Assembly: GCA_965228125.1 (NCBI GenBank)
Contig: OZ245791.1
Span: 434,001 to 498,000 of the forward strand
Length of the DNA stretch: 64,000 nt
Reading direction: 5' to 3'
Source of the DNA: GWF2-38-69 sp965228125
GTDB taxonomy: Bacteria > Verrucomicrobiota > Lentisphaeria > Victivallales > GWF2-38-69
Within the stretch, counting starts at the first letter, position 1, and the number at the start of each line of letters is the position of its first letter. A program made the translations under genes and the position numbers. The notes under the pieces were generated by a model, which was not told the origin of the DNA, ran no database searches, and saw only the letters and a program-made list of their open reading frames with translations. Positions 25,285 to 32,808 of the stretch are shown here, piece after piece.

Positions 25285-25815
25285 ATGAAAACCAGAAAAA
25301 TAAGCATTCTTTTAGCACTCGTTCTGCCTTTAGTATTATTGAGCGGCTGTTATGAGTCCAAATACCCGATAACAGGAGCCAAAGAGCCTGTAAAAACAGA
25401 ACTGATCGGCAATTTCATAGGAGAAAACTTTCCTGAAATGAAAGTCATTCCTATTTCCGATACTGACTATTTCATACTCTTCTCTAACAAGGAAGGAGAT
25501 ACCACTATGGGGAAAGCCTACAGCCTTCCCATAGGTAACAGCAATATAATGGTCTTTCAGGAGATGTCTTCTGAAAAAAACAACTATTGGTTCTTCAAAT
25601 ATAATTTCAGCAAAATCGGCAATACTTATGCCCTAACTGCCCAAAGCGTCAGCGAGAAGTTTATTAATAGGGCACCTCCAAAAAGTCAGGGTGAACTCAC
25701 GGACATAATTACAAAGAATATTGACAATGAAGAAATGTTCGACACACCGCAAACATTTCTCAAATTGGCCAATACCGATGTAAAAATAGGCCTATACATC
25801 CCTGACGAGGATTAG
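25285..25815 (+). CDS. Lipoprotein, unknown function
   Basis: 176 residues with a type II signal peptide: basic start MKTRK, a hydrophobic stretch and the lipobox LLSGC, giving a lipidated cysteine at about residue 22. The mature part is mixed alpha/beta without a motif I recognise; it carries a strand-rich centre (DYFILFSNKEGD, NIMVFQEMSSEKNNYWFFKYNF). It lies between the acid phosphatase and the EEP lipoprotein, and the three probably form one transcription unit. A role at the cell envelope follows from the lipobox only. Confidence 0.75.
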   Translation: MKTRKISILLALVLPLVLLSGCYESKYPITGAKEPVKTELIGNFIGENFPEMKVIPISDTDYFILFSNKEGDTTMGKAYSLPIGNSNIMVFQEMSSEKNNYWFFKYNFSKIGNTYALTAQSVSEKFINRAPPKSQGELTDIITKNIDNEEMFDTPQTFLKLANTDVKIGLYIPDED

Positions 25816-25859
25816 AGCATCCTAACAACAAGTAACGATCAAAAAAGCACACCCGGATT

Positions 25860-27113
25860 ATGAAGAATTTAAAGAAATGCGCTGCCATTTTTACTATTTT
25901 ACTTCTGTCATTACTCACTGGATGCAAATCCAGTCATGAAAATCTCATTCCCAGCAAACATATTTGTATCAATTTTTATTCGGAATCAAACTCAGTCATA
26001 CTCAGCTTTAAAGAAGCAAATTCCGCAAAATATACAGATATCCAAATGAAGAAAGCACAAGATGGCTGGTGGAAGGCCAATATATCAACTTCACAACCAA
26101 TTGAATTCAACTTTGCAGATGGCAAAGGAACTATTTACAATCTGGGTGGAACTATGGGCGATTATCCTGAAAATCCGGCTGAGAATTTCCGAACATCAGT
26201 TGAAAATTTATGGGTGAAGAATGGTCTGATCTATGATTATGATCCTCTCTCTCAATCACCTTCCGGTCAGATTGTCGTACTTACATTAAACATGCACACT
26301 TATCAGGAAACTGAACAGGATAGAAAACTTCAAACCATTGCAGAGGCTATTAACGAACTTAATCCTGATATAATCGTACTACAGGAATGCGCCCAAAATA
26401 GAAGTTCAAAAATTGTCGAACATCATTATGGCAAAGACATCAGAGCAGATAATATGGCGTTGCTTCTTGTAAATATGCTGCAAACTAAGTTCGATAAAAA
26501 TTATTTTTACTTTTGGGACTGGTCCCACTATGGATTTGATATTTACGAAGAAGGCACAGCTGTCCTATCCAAATACAAATTATCAGAAGAGAGCAGCAAA
26601 TATATCTCACGCAGCCATGATCAGTCTTTCTGGAAATCCAGAAAAGTCACAATGATCCAGACAGAGATTCCAGGCATCGGAAAAATCAATGTTTTCAGTG
26701 CTCACATGGGATGGTGGGACGATAAGGAAGAGCCTTTTAAAGATATGTTCGACAACTTAAATCTTTGGATGTTGAAAGAAAGCAAAAATGCCGATGCTTC
26801 TTTTGTTTGTGGCGATTTCAACATCGAGGCAGGAAGTAAAGGCTATAAGTACATGATGTCTTCAAAGAACTATATTGATGCATATTATCAGGCAAACCCG
26901 AATGGCTTTCTTGATCCAACAATAGGAGGCAGAATAGATGGTTGGAAGGAAGGCAATGCCGATGGAAAAAGGATTGATTTTATGTTCCTGCTAAAAGGCA
27001 GCAGCTTATCAGTTGATCTTGCCCAGCGTATTTTTACTGAAAAAACTTTTGGCCGGGTCTCTGATCATTGCGGAGTATATTTTTATCTAAGTAAAGTCTC
27101 TGCTGAAAAATAG
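25860..27113 (+). CDS. Lipoprotein with EEP phosphodiesterase domain
   Basis: 417 residues. Type II signal peptide with lipobox LLTGC, then a ~110-residue beta-sandwich-like region (NSVILSFKEANSAKYTD, DGWWKANISTSQPIEFNFADGKGT) that resembles starch-binding CBM26-type modules. The endonuclease/exonuclease/phosphatase domain follows (about 140-410). Its catalytic residues can be followed: N in LTLNMHTYQE, E in IIVLQECAQ, H in FSAHMGWW, D and N in CGDFNIE, and DH in VSDHCGVYF. Members cleave phosphodiester bonds in nucleic acids, inositol lipids or sphingomyelin. The surface location and the acid phosphatase upstream suggest phosphate acquisition from organic phosphates; that is inference. Confidence 0.82.
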   Translation: MKNLKKCAAIFTILLLSLLTGCKSSHENLIPSKHICINFYSESNSVILSFKEANSAKYTDIQMKKAQDGWWKANISTSQPIEFNFADGKGTIYNLGGTMGDYPENPAENFRTSVENLWVKNGLIYDYDPLSQSPSGQIVVLTLNMHTYQETEQDRKLQTIAEAINELNPDIIVLQECAQNRSSKIVEHHYGKDIRADNMALLLVNMLQTKFDKNYFYFWDWSHYGFDIYEEGTAVLSKYKLSEESSKYISRSHDQSFWKSRKVTMIQTEIPGIGKINVFSAHMGWWDDKEEPFKDMFDNLNLWMLKESKNADASFVCGDFNIEAGSKGYKYMMSSKNYIDAYYQANPNGFLDPTIGGRIDGWKEGNADGKRIDFMFLLKGSSLSVDLAQRIFTEKTFGRVSDHCGVYFYLSKVSAEK

Positions 27114-27190
27114 CCTCAACCCTTTCTCTAGCTGGTCAATACCAATAAAAATTATCCACTAAATCCGGAATCTTATTTTGAACTGCAAAG

Positions 27191-27253
27191 AAGACTTTTC
27201 ACTATACCTTTTTAGTTAGTCGATGCCGAAAAAGTCTGAATTGGACTGGATTT
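27191..27253 (+). repeat. 63-bp target-site duplication, left copy
   Basis: Begins AAGACTTTTCACTATACC and ends GGACTGGATTT. Identical base for base to 29177-29239, immediately outside the left inverted repeat of the insertion element. The preceding 77 bases (27114-27190), between the EEP gene and this copy, hold nothing I recognise. Confidence 0.9.
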
Positions 27254-29176
27254 CCCGACTTCGGCGGTGGAATGATATTTTCCTGAGAAGCCAGCCTCAA
27301 GGTTTCAAAAAGCGGCCTTGTAGTGCCTAGTTATCTGCATAGATTCTTATTTCTTTAAAATTCCTATTGAACTTACTTTGAAATGCTCTTAAATTATAGG
27401 AATAAGAAAAAGGAAAAACAAAATGTTCATAAGAGTAAAAAGCACGCCGAACAGCCCGAGACTATCAGTTCAAATAGTTGAGAATGTGAGAGATGGAGAG
27501 AAGGTTAAACAGAAGATAGTCAGACATGTAGGCATAGCAGCCAACGACAATGAGCTCAAAATGCTCAAAGACATGGCTGAATATATCAAAGCTAACCTGG
27601 AGAATGAAAAAGAACCGTATTTGATTGCTCCTGAAACAATGGCTGAGCTTGCCATAGAAGGCAGGAAACATAAGGAAGAAGTTCCTGATAATGTGAAACT
27701 CAAGGATGTGGAGGCCGTTCAGGATGTAGTAACTGGAATACACGATATTTACGGCGAAGTCTATCATGAGCTTGGCTTTGACAAGGTTATACCAAGACCA
27801 GCATCGCATGAGAACGCTTTGAATAAGCTCTTTCATATTATAATGGGAAGAATAGCCTCGCCTGGCAGCAAAAGGCATACTGTGGAAATATTAGAGAGCA
27901 ATTTTGGGATAAGCTTTTCTCTTGACTCGGTTTACAGGATGATGGACTTAATAGATGAAGAGTGCGTCAGAAGAATCAATATGTTTGCCAGGGATTCTGC
28001 TGAGCAGTTGCTCAAAGAAAAAGTCAGGGTGCTTTTTTATGATTGCACGACATTGTACTTTGAAAGTTTTACTCCAGATGAGCTTAAGCAAAATGGTTAC
28101 AGCAAGGATTTGATGTTCAATCAGCCGCAGGTATTGCTTGCTCTAATAGCTACTGTTGAAGGGCTTCCTCTGGGATATGAGGTATTTCCAGGCTCTACTT
28201 TTGAAGGAAATACTCTCAGGACAATGATAGATAAGCTCAAAGATAATTATGATATTGAAAGCCTCACATTTGTAGCAGACAGCGCTATGCTCAGCTCCGC
28301 CAATTTGGCATACCTGGAATCTGAAAAGATTAAGTACATAGTCGGATGCAGGATTAAGAACCAAAGCAAAGAGATAATATCCTCTATTCAGGATATATCA
28401 TCCTATACCCAACTTGGAAACGAAAAAGCAAAAGAGATAGCCATCGGCGATAAAAGAATCATTTCCACCTATAGTATAACAAGAGCTCAAAAAGACGCTA
28501 AAGATCGTGAGCAAAACATTTTAAGGATGAAGAAGAAACTTTCTGCCAGCAAAGATCCGAAATCCATGATAAGCAACTCCGGTTATAAGAAATACCTAAA
28601 ACTCAAGGGCGACTCGGAAATAGAAATCGACGAAGAGAAGATAGTCCAGTCAGCAAAATTTGACGGCCTTCATGCAGTAGTAACTAATGATATGGAAATT
28701 AGCCTCGAGGAAATAAATGAACAATACCATAACTTATGGCAGATAGAAGAGTGCTTCAGGATAACCAAGCACGACCTCAAGATAAGGCCAATATTCCATT
28801 GGAATCCCAATAGGATAAGAGCGCACATAGCAATATGCTTTATGTCGCTTGTCTGCGTAAGGCATGTAAGTTATAGAATTAAACTACAACATGAAGCCAT
28901 GTCCCCTGAAAGAATAAGGACAGCATTGCTCTCATCAAACTTGAGAATTGTAAGGCACAAGAAAACCAACCACCACTACGCGATACCTTCCAACGCCTCT
29001 CCAGAAGCAGTAAAAATCTACAAGATATTCGGAAAAGACTACTCCAAAACACCATTTGCTATAAATATCAGCAAATAAAACTCTTATCAACTATTGCCAG
29101 AAATAATGTAGTGCCTAGAAAAAAGGCACTATTGTTGTCTATCAACATGTTATACAATTACACCGCCGAAGTCGGG
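27254..29176 (+). mobile_element. IS1634-family insertion sequence, 1923 bp
   Basis: Bounded by a perfect 16-bp terminal inverted repeat CCCGACTTCGGCGGTG (27254-27269, complement at 29161-29176). It encodes one transposase (27423-29078). It is flanked by an exact 63-bp direct duplication. IS1634 of Mycoplasma and IS1549 of Mycobacterium, in the same family, are known for long, variable target duplications, so this structure fits family behaviour. Perfect ends, perfect duplication and an intact transposase indicate a recent insertion. Confidence 0.92.
27423..29078 (+). CDS. IS1634-family transposase
   Basis: 551-residue DDE transposase of the IS4-related IS1634 family. The N-terminus MFIRVKSTPNSPRLSVQIVE and KVKQKIVRHVGIA are family signatures. 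Catalytic acidic residues are expected in FYDCTTLYFES (first Asp), FVADSAMLS (second Asp) and the YREK-like block IEECFRITKHDLKIRPIFHW (Glu). Length and order are normal and no frameshift is seen, so it should be active. It is the only gene of the element, read 170 bp from the left inverted repeat. Confidence 0.95.
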   Translation: MFIRVKSTPNSPRLSVQIVENVRDGEKVKQKIVRHVGIAANDNELKMLKDMAEYIKANLENEKEPYLIAPETMAELAIEGRKHKEEVPDNVKLKDVEAVQDVVTGIHDIYGEVYHELGFDKVIPRPASHENALNKLFHIIMGRIASPGSKRHTVEILESNFGISFSLDSVYRMMDLIDEECVRRINMFARDSAEQLLKEKVRVLFYDCTTLYFESFTPDELKQNGYSKDLMFNQPQVLLALIATVEGLPLGYEVFPGSTFEGNTLRTMIDKLKDNYDIESLTFVADSAMLSSANLAYLESEKIKYIVGCRIKNQSKEIISSIQDISSYTQLGNEKAKEIAIGDKRIISTYSITRAQKDAKDREQNILRMKKKLSASKDPKSMISNSGYKKYLKLKGDSEIEIDEEKIVQSAKFDGLHAVVTNDMEISLEEINEQYHNLWQIEECFRITKHDLKIRPIFHWNPNRIRAHIAICFMSLVCVRHVSYRIKLQHEAMSPERIRTALLSSNLRIVRHKKTNHHYAIPSNASPEAVKIYKIFGKDYSKTPFAINISK

Positions 29177-29239
29177 AAGACTTTTCACTATACCTTTTTA
29201 GTTAGTCGATGCCGAAAAAGTCTGAATTGGACTGGATTT
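29177..29239 (+). repeat. 63-bp target-site duplication, right copy
   Basis: Identical to 27191-27253. The joined pre-insertion sequence would run from 27190 straight into this copy and on to 29240. Confidence 0.9.
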
Positions 29240-29331
29240 TAGGAAACAAACCGATGGTGTACTCTGTACTCCGCTCCGAGGTGAAGTCAACGCCAAAGAC
29301 GGGTCTATTCCGGCTATCAAGTTTTGCTTAT
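29202..29331 (-). pseudogene. Possible remnant with a GVDFTS motif (DUF429-like)
   Basis: Between an in-frame TAA upstream (about 29332) and a TAA at 29202-29204, the leftward frame reads RNRPVFGVDFTSERSTEYTI. VFGVDFTS resembles the first strand of the RNase H-like fold in DUF429 proteins. There is no start codon and the remainder does not continue as a domain. The IS target lies in this stretch. Weak evidence; it could be chance. Confidence 0.22.
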
Positions 29332-29619
29332 TCATTCTATATTTACTAAGATTTTGAGAAATTTTTATAACAGCCTTGTAACTGTTTTTGTCCAATTCCT
29401 ATCCATTTTATACTGTCTGCTTCGTCAGTTTTGCCTCGCTGTAGTTACTACAGCTTCAGCTCATTTCCTCTCATACGGCACAAACTTGGGTTTTTCTGCG
29501 ACGACTGGTTATCACTTACTCAGCCGTGACGTATTTTGTCCTATAGATGAGTATATAATTTCCTTGCTGTTAATTCTCGGCTATACTTGATAGAATAGAA
29601 GAAAAAGGGAGAAAGTGCG
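29332..29619. other. Intergenic region upstream of the WYL gene
   Basis: About 290 bp with no convincing gene; an 88-codon rightward frame here has no ribosome binding site and an atypical composition. It contains a tight 7-bp hairpin GCTGTAG-TTA-CTACAGC (29438-29454), the motif GACGTATTTTGTC (29528-29540) and a TATAAT (29554-29559) that may drive the WYL gene. A structured leader or small RNA is possible but I could not match one to a known family. Confidence 0.4.
29528..29559 (+). promoter_or_regulatory. WYL-gene promoter region with shared 13-bp motif
   Basis: GACGTATTTTGTC at 29528-29540 is followed after 13 bp by TATAAT at 29554-29559. The same arrangement, GACGCATTTTGTC then 13 bp then TAAATT, occurs upstream of the AAA+ gene (34254-34285). 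The motif occupies the place of the -35 element in both, so it may be an operator or activator site for the WYL regulator. Confidence 0.45.
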
Positions 29620-30609
29620 ATGAATATCAATAAGAAGCAATTGTATAGGCTTGTAAAATTTGTGGGCGAACTCAAGGAGAACCGTTATCCTAACTGCAAG
29701 TCCTTCTCAGATGAAATGCGAAAGACAGATATTGAAGGAAATATTAATATAAGCTGTTCGGCTAAGACTATTCAAAGAGACATAAAACTGCTCAAGGATT
29801 ACTTTAAAGCTCCTATAGCATTCAGCACGGAGTTAAACGGTTTTTATCTTACCAGCCACGGATGGAACTTTAATCCACCAATTTATTCTGAAGAGGAACT
29901 CTTGGCCTCTGTTTTCGGTGCCAAACTTGCAGAAGACATATTGCCTGAACCTCTGAAGTCTGAAATACGGCGTGCTGTTGATATGCAGTTAACCGATAAT
30001 AACCCTGACTTTCTTGATACTGCGACAATCTCTACATTCATTGCGGCCTCTGGAGTTAAGGTGAAAATAGATCCTATTGTTTTTGGAAAACTCTTCAAAG
30101 CGTGGCAGCATCACAAGTCTGTTAAGATTCTCTACAAGGGACATGAAGACGAAAAGGAACACGAAAGACAGATTGATCCTTACATCATAACATATTACAA
30201 TTCAGCCTGGTACATAAAAGCCTTTTGCCACCTCAGAAATGGGATACGAATTTTCGCTATTCACCGAATCAAACAAGTCGAGATTCTGGATGAAACTTTT
30301 GAAGTCCCAACTGAAATTCTTAAAACTCCTTTCAAAGGTGAACCCTTTGAATTTAACGAGGTCAAAGACATTGAGATATGGTGTTCGCCCGAAATAGCCG
30401 GTTATGTCCTGGAACGAAGTGAAGTTTATGATCAGACCTACAAGATGAATGAAGATGGTTCCCTAAATCTTTATATCAAATCAGCCCCATCCCGTTCAAT
30501 AATAAAATGGATTCTCTCCGAAGGCGGAAATACCAGACTCATCAAGCCAAAAGAACTTGCAGAAGAGATCAGAAAACAGGCTGATACAGTAAGAGTTTTC
30601 CATTCTTGA
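29620..30609 (+). CDS. WYL-domain transcriptional regulator
   Basis: 329 residues. An N-terminal winged helix-turn-helix (about 1-75, with ISCSAKTIQRDIKLLKDYFKAPI, the DeoR/YafY pattern) is followed by a WYL domain (about 145-225; DPYIITYYNSAWYIKAFCHLRNGIRIFAIHRIK) and a C-terminal WCX region (about 250-325). WYL proteins sense ligands, probably nucleic-acid fragments or nucleotides, and often control phage-defence operons. A strong AAAGGGAGAAAG site precedes the ATG. The gene opens the accessory block of ORF6N, Fic, nuclease pair and AAA+ genes on the same strand. A second, broken WYL 3' end lies at 32692. Confidence 0.9.
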   Translation: MNINKKQLYRLVKFVGELKENRYPNCKSFSDEMRKTDIEGNINISCSAKTIQRDIKLLKDYFKAPIAFSTELNGFYLTSHGWNFNPPIYSEEELLASVFGAKLAEDILPEPLKSEIRRAVDMQLTDNNPDFLDTATISTFIAASGVKVKIDPIVFGKLFKAWQHHKSVKILYKGHEDEKEHERQIDPYIITYYNSAWYIKAFCHLRNGIRIFAIHRIKQVEILDETFEVPTEILKTPFKGEPFEFNEVKDIEIWCSPEIAGYVLERSEVYDQTYKMNEDGSLNLYIKSAPSRSIIKWILSEGGNTRLIKPKELAEEIRKQADTVRVFHS

Positions 30610-30659
30610 ATAACAAGCAATAGGACATATAATCAGAAAAAACGAAAAGAGAAAAGAAT

Positions 30660-31538
30660 ATGGCTGAAGATGGAATAATAAAAGTTGAGGCTATTCAAAA
30701 CCGAATTTACACATTGAGAGGTGTTCAGGTTATACTGGATAGAGATTTGGCTGATTTTTACGCAGTTAAGCCAATTCGCCTAAGAGAGCAGGTCAAAAGG
30801 AATATAAAACGCTTTCCTGAAGACTTTATGTTTCAACTAACAGATGAAGAAATAGAACTCATGGTATCGCAAAATGCGATACCTTCAAAACAGCACTTGG
30901 GCGGATATCGTCCATATGTATTTACTGAACAAGGAGTAGCCGCTATTTCTTCTGTTTTGTCCAGTCAGAGAGCCATTGAAGTAAGCATCCAAATTATGCG
31001 TGCTTTTGTCTCCATGAGGAGGTTTATCCTTGCAAATGCACAAGTTTTTCAGAGGCTGGACACTCTCGAAATAAAGCAGATTGAGACTGATAAAAAGCTC
31101 AATAAGGTATTAAACGCAATAGAGAGCAAAGAAATTCAGCCTAAACAAGGCATTTTTTATAACGGACAGATTTTTGATGCTTGGCAGTTTGCCTCTGATT
31201 TAGTCCGCTCAGCTCGGAAATCTATTGTTCTGATTGATAATTATGTGGATGATACGGTTCTTTCTCTTTTTGTCAAAAGGAAAAACGGCATCTCTCTTAC
31301 TATTCTAACAAAGAACATCTCCAGACAATTAGAACAGGATGTTAAGAAGTTCAATGAGCAATATCCGCCTGTAGTTATAAAACAATTTACGCTTTCACAC
31401 GATCGCTTTTTGATAATAGATGATTCAGATCTCTACCATTTTGGAGCCTCCCTTAAAGACCTAGGGAAAAAATGGTTTGCCTTTTCAAAAATGGATATAA
31501 GTGCTGTAAAAATGCTGGATAAAGTTAAGCAGCTTTAA
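30660..31538 (+). CDS. ORF6N-domain protein with C-terminal PLD-like module
   Basis: 292 residues. The N-terminal ORF6N (KilA-N-related) DNA-binding domain spans about 10-100, with IYTLRGVQVILDRDLADFYAV, KRNIKRFPEDFMFQLT and GGYRPYVFTEQGVAAISSVL. A coiled linker follows (about 110-160). The C-terminal ~130 residues look like a phospholipase D-like fold with HDRFLIID (HxKx4D with Lys replaced by Arg) and HFGASLKDLGKKWFAF. ORF6N proteins occur in phages and in bacterial accessory regions; the role of the combined protein is not established. It is 51 bp after the WYL gene and followed by a dispersed repeat. Confidence 0.88.
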   Translation: MAEDGIIKVEAIQNRIYTLRGVQVILDRDLADFYAVKPIRLREQVKRNIKRFPEDFMFQLTDEEIELMVSQNAIPSKQHLGGYRPYVFTEQGVAAISSVLSSQRAIEVSIQIMRAFVSMRRFILANAQVFQRLDTLEIKQIETDKKLNKVLNAIESKEIQPKQGIFYNGQIFDAWQFASDLVRSARKSIVLIDNYVDDTVLSLFVKRKNGISLTILTKNISRQLEQDVKKFNEQYPPVVIKQFTLSHDRFLIIDDSDLYHFGASLKDLGKKWFAFSKMDISAVKMLDKVKQL

Positions 31539-31542
31539 AAAC

Positions 31543-31571
31543 TTAACCACGAATTGGACAAATTAAACGAA
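31543..31571. repeat. Dispersed 29-bp repeat, copy 1
   Basis: TTAACCACGAATTGGACAAA and then TTAAACGAA, just after the ORF6N stop. Differs from the copy at 32657-32685 at three positions. Together the two copies sit at the upstream and downstream edges of the Fic gene. Confidence 0.75.
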
Positions 31572-31573
31572 GC

Positions 31574-31597
31574 GTACCACGGGCATCTTGCCCGTGT
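31574..31597. repeat. Palindromic repeat, copy C
   Basis: GTACCACGGGC-ATCTT-GCCCGTGT, the same core hairpin as at 1475. It lies between the 29-bp repeat and the Fic start codon, so it would fold in the Fic leader RNA. Confidence 0.75.
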
Positions 31598-31604
31598 AAA
31601 AAAA

Positions 31605-32660
31605 ATGAAAACCAAACAATACGAAATGAAGAATAAAAAAACTCCTCAAGAATCAGGCTATGTGCCTCCATTTAAAATTACTCCTTCAATAATTTCTCTT
31701 ATTGCAGATATATCCGAAATAATAGGCCGCTATTTTGTTAATCTGGAGCTTGCAAAGAATTTGCGCTTGCGCAGAGCCAACCGCATAAGAACCATTCAGG
31801 GGTCGCTTGCTATTGAAGGCAACACACTGAGCACGGAGCAGATTACGGCTATTCTCGAGGGGAAGAGAGTTATTGCGCCGCCCCGTGAAATCCAGGAAGT
31901 ACGAAATGCCATAAAAACTTATGACAAGTTTACGGATTGGAGCCCATATTCAGAAAAAGATTTGCTCGATGCTCATCTGATGCTGATGGCCGGGCTTCTT
32001 GATAAACCTGGCGTTTTTAGAACAGGCGGTGTCGGAGTAATGGCAGGGCAGGCGCTTGTTCATACGGCTCCGCCTGCAGGACGAGTCTCCTATTTAATGA
32101 AAGACCTTTTACATTGGTTAAAAACGACTGATCATCATCCATTGATAGCCGGATCGGTTTTCCATTATGAATTTGAGTTTATTCACCCATTTGAAGATGG
32201 CAACGGCAGAATGGGCCGTTTGTGGCAGACTCTCATACTTAGCAAATGGAATAGTGTTTTTGCAAATATCCCTATTGAAAGTCTTGTCTATGAACATCAG
32301 GCAGAATACTATGCCGCCTTGAATCAAAGCACAAATAACGTGGAATCCTCACCCTTTATTGAGTTTATGCTCAGAATGATCCTTGATGCTCTTAAAGGTG
32401 TTTCTGCCCCCGAAGTAGACCCTGAAGTTACCCCCGAAGTCGAAAAGATGCTCATTGTAATAGATAAGGAGATGACACGCAAAGAAATTCAGGCAAAACT
32501 CGGTTTAAAAGATGAAAAACACTTCAGAGAAAAATACCAGCAGGTGGCAATAAATATGGGACTCATTGAAATGACTATCCCCGATAAACCCAACAGCCGT
32601 TTGCAAAAATACAGATTAACCCCAAAAGGAATTGTTTATATAAAGAACCAAAAACCTTAA
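31605..32660 (+). CDS. Fic-family protein (predicted AMPylase)
   Basis: 351 residues from the ATG at 31605. The Fic core motif HPFEDGNGRMGR starts at H194 and is complete, so nucleotide transfer (usually AMP from ATP to a target hydroxyl) is expected. An inhibitory helix SLAIEGN lies upstream (S67-E71), matching the [S/T]xxxE[G/N] motif of class II Fic proteins that self-inhibit. The C-terminal ~80 residues contain a winged-helix-like region (MTRKEIQAKLGLKDEKHFREKY). Reading on upstream to 31554 would translate the palindromic repeat, so the ATG at 31605 is preferred even without a good ribosome binding site. Surrounded by repeats; probably a mobile module. Confidence 0.88.
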   Translation: MKTKQYEMKNKKTPQESGYVPPFKITPSIISLIADISEIIGRYFVNLELAKNLRLRRANRIRTIQGSLAIEGNTLSTEQITAILEGKRVIAPPREIQEVRNAIKTYDKFTDWSPYSEKDLLDAHLMLMAGLLDKPGVFRTGGVGVMAGQALVHTAPPAGRVSYLMKDLLHWLKTTDHHPLIAGSVFHYEFEFIHPFEDGNGRMGRLWQTLILSKWNSVFANIPIESLVYEHQAEYYAALNQSTNNVESSPFIEFMLRMILDALKGVSAPEVDPEVTPEVEKMLIVIDKEMTRKEIQAKLGLKDEKHFREKYQQVAINMGLIEMTIPDKPNSRLQKYRLTPKGIVYIKNQKP

Positions 32661-32685
32661 CCACGAATTGGGCGAATTGAACGAA
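32657..32685. repeat. Dispersed 29-bp repeat, copy 2
   Basis: TTAACCACGAATTGGGCGAA then TTGAACGAA, overlapping the Fic stop. Three differences from 31543-31571. It is followed at once by the WYL 3' remnant. Confidence 0.75.
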
Positions 32686-32691
32686 ACTAAA

Positions 32692-32772
32692 GGCGGAAAT
32701 GCTAGACTTATCAAACCAAAAGAACTCGTTAAAGAGATCAGAAAACAAGCTAAAACTAATACTACTCACTGA
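32692..32772 (+). pseudogene. 3'-end remnant of a second WYL regulator gene
   Basis: Translates to GGNARLIKPKELVKEIRKQA followed by KTNTTH and a TGA. The end of the intact WYL protein reads GGNTRLIKPKELAEEIRKQA. The DNA is about three-quarters identical over 65 bp to 30523-30590. Only the last ~27 codons remain, and they follow the dispersed repeat directly. Confidence 0.72.
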
Positions 32773-32808
32773 AAAACATAAATAATAAACAAATAGGAGT
32801 ATCTCAAT

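Noticed and set aside
29198..29395. Leftward 65-codon frame containing GIDPSLALTS, resembling RuvC
   Set aside because: Only one short match, no downstream catalytic motifs, and it crosses into the IS target duplication; probably chance.
29324..29590. 88-codon rightward frame before the WYL gene
   Set aside because: No ribosome binding site, no recognisable family, composition unlike neighbouring genes, and it runs through the presumed WYL promoter.
31554..31604. Longer N-terminus for the Fic protein
   Set aside because: These codons translate the dispersed and palindromic repeats, which are found elsewhere in noncoding positions.
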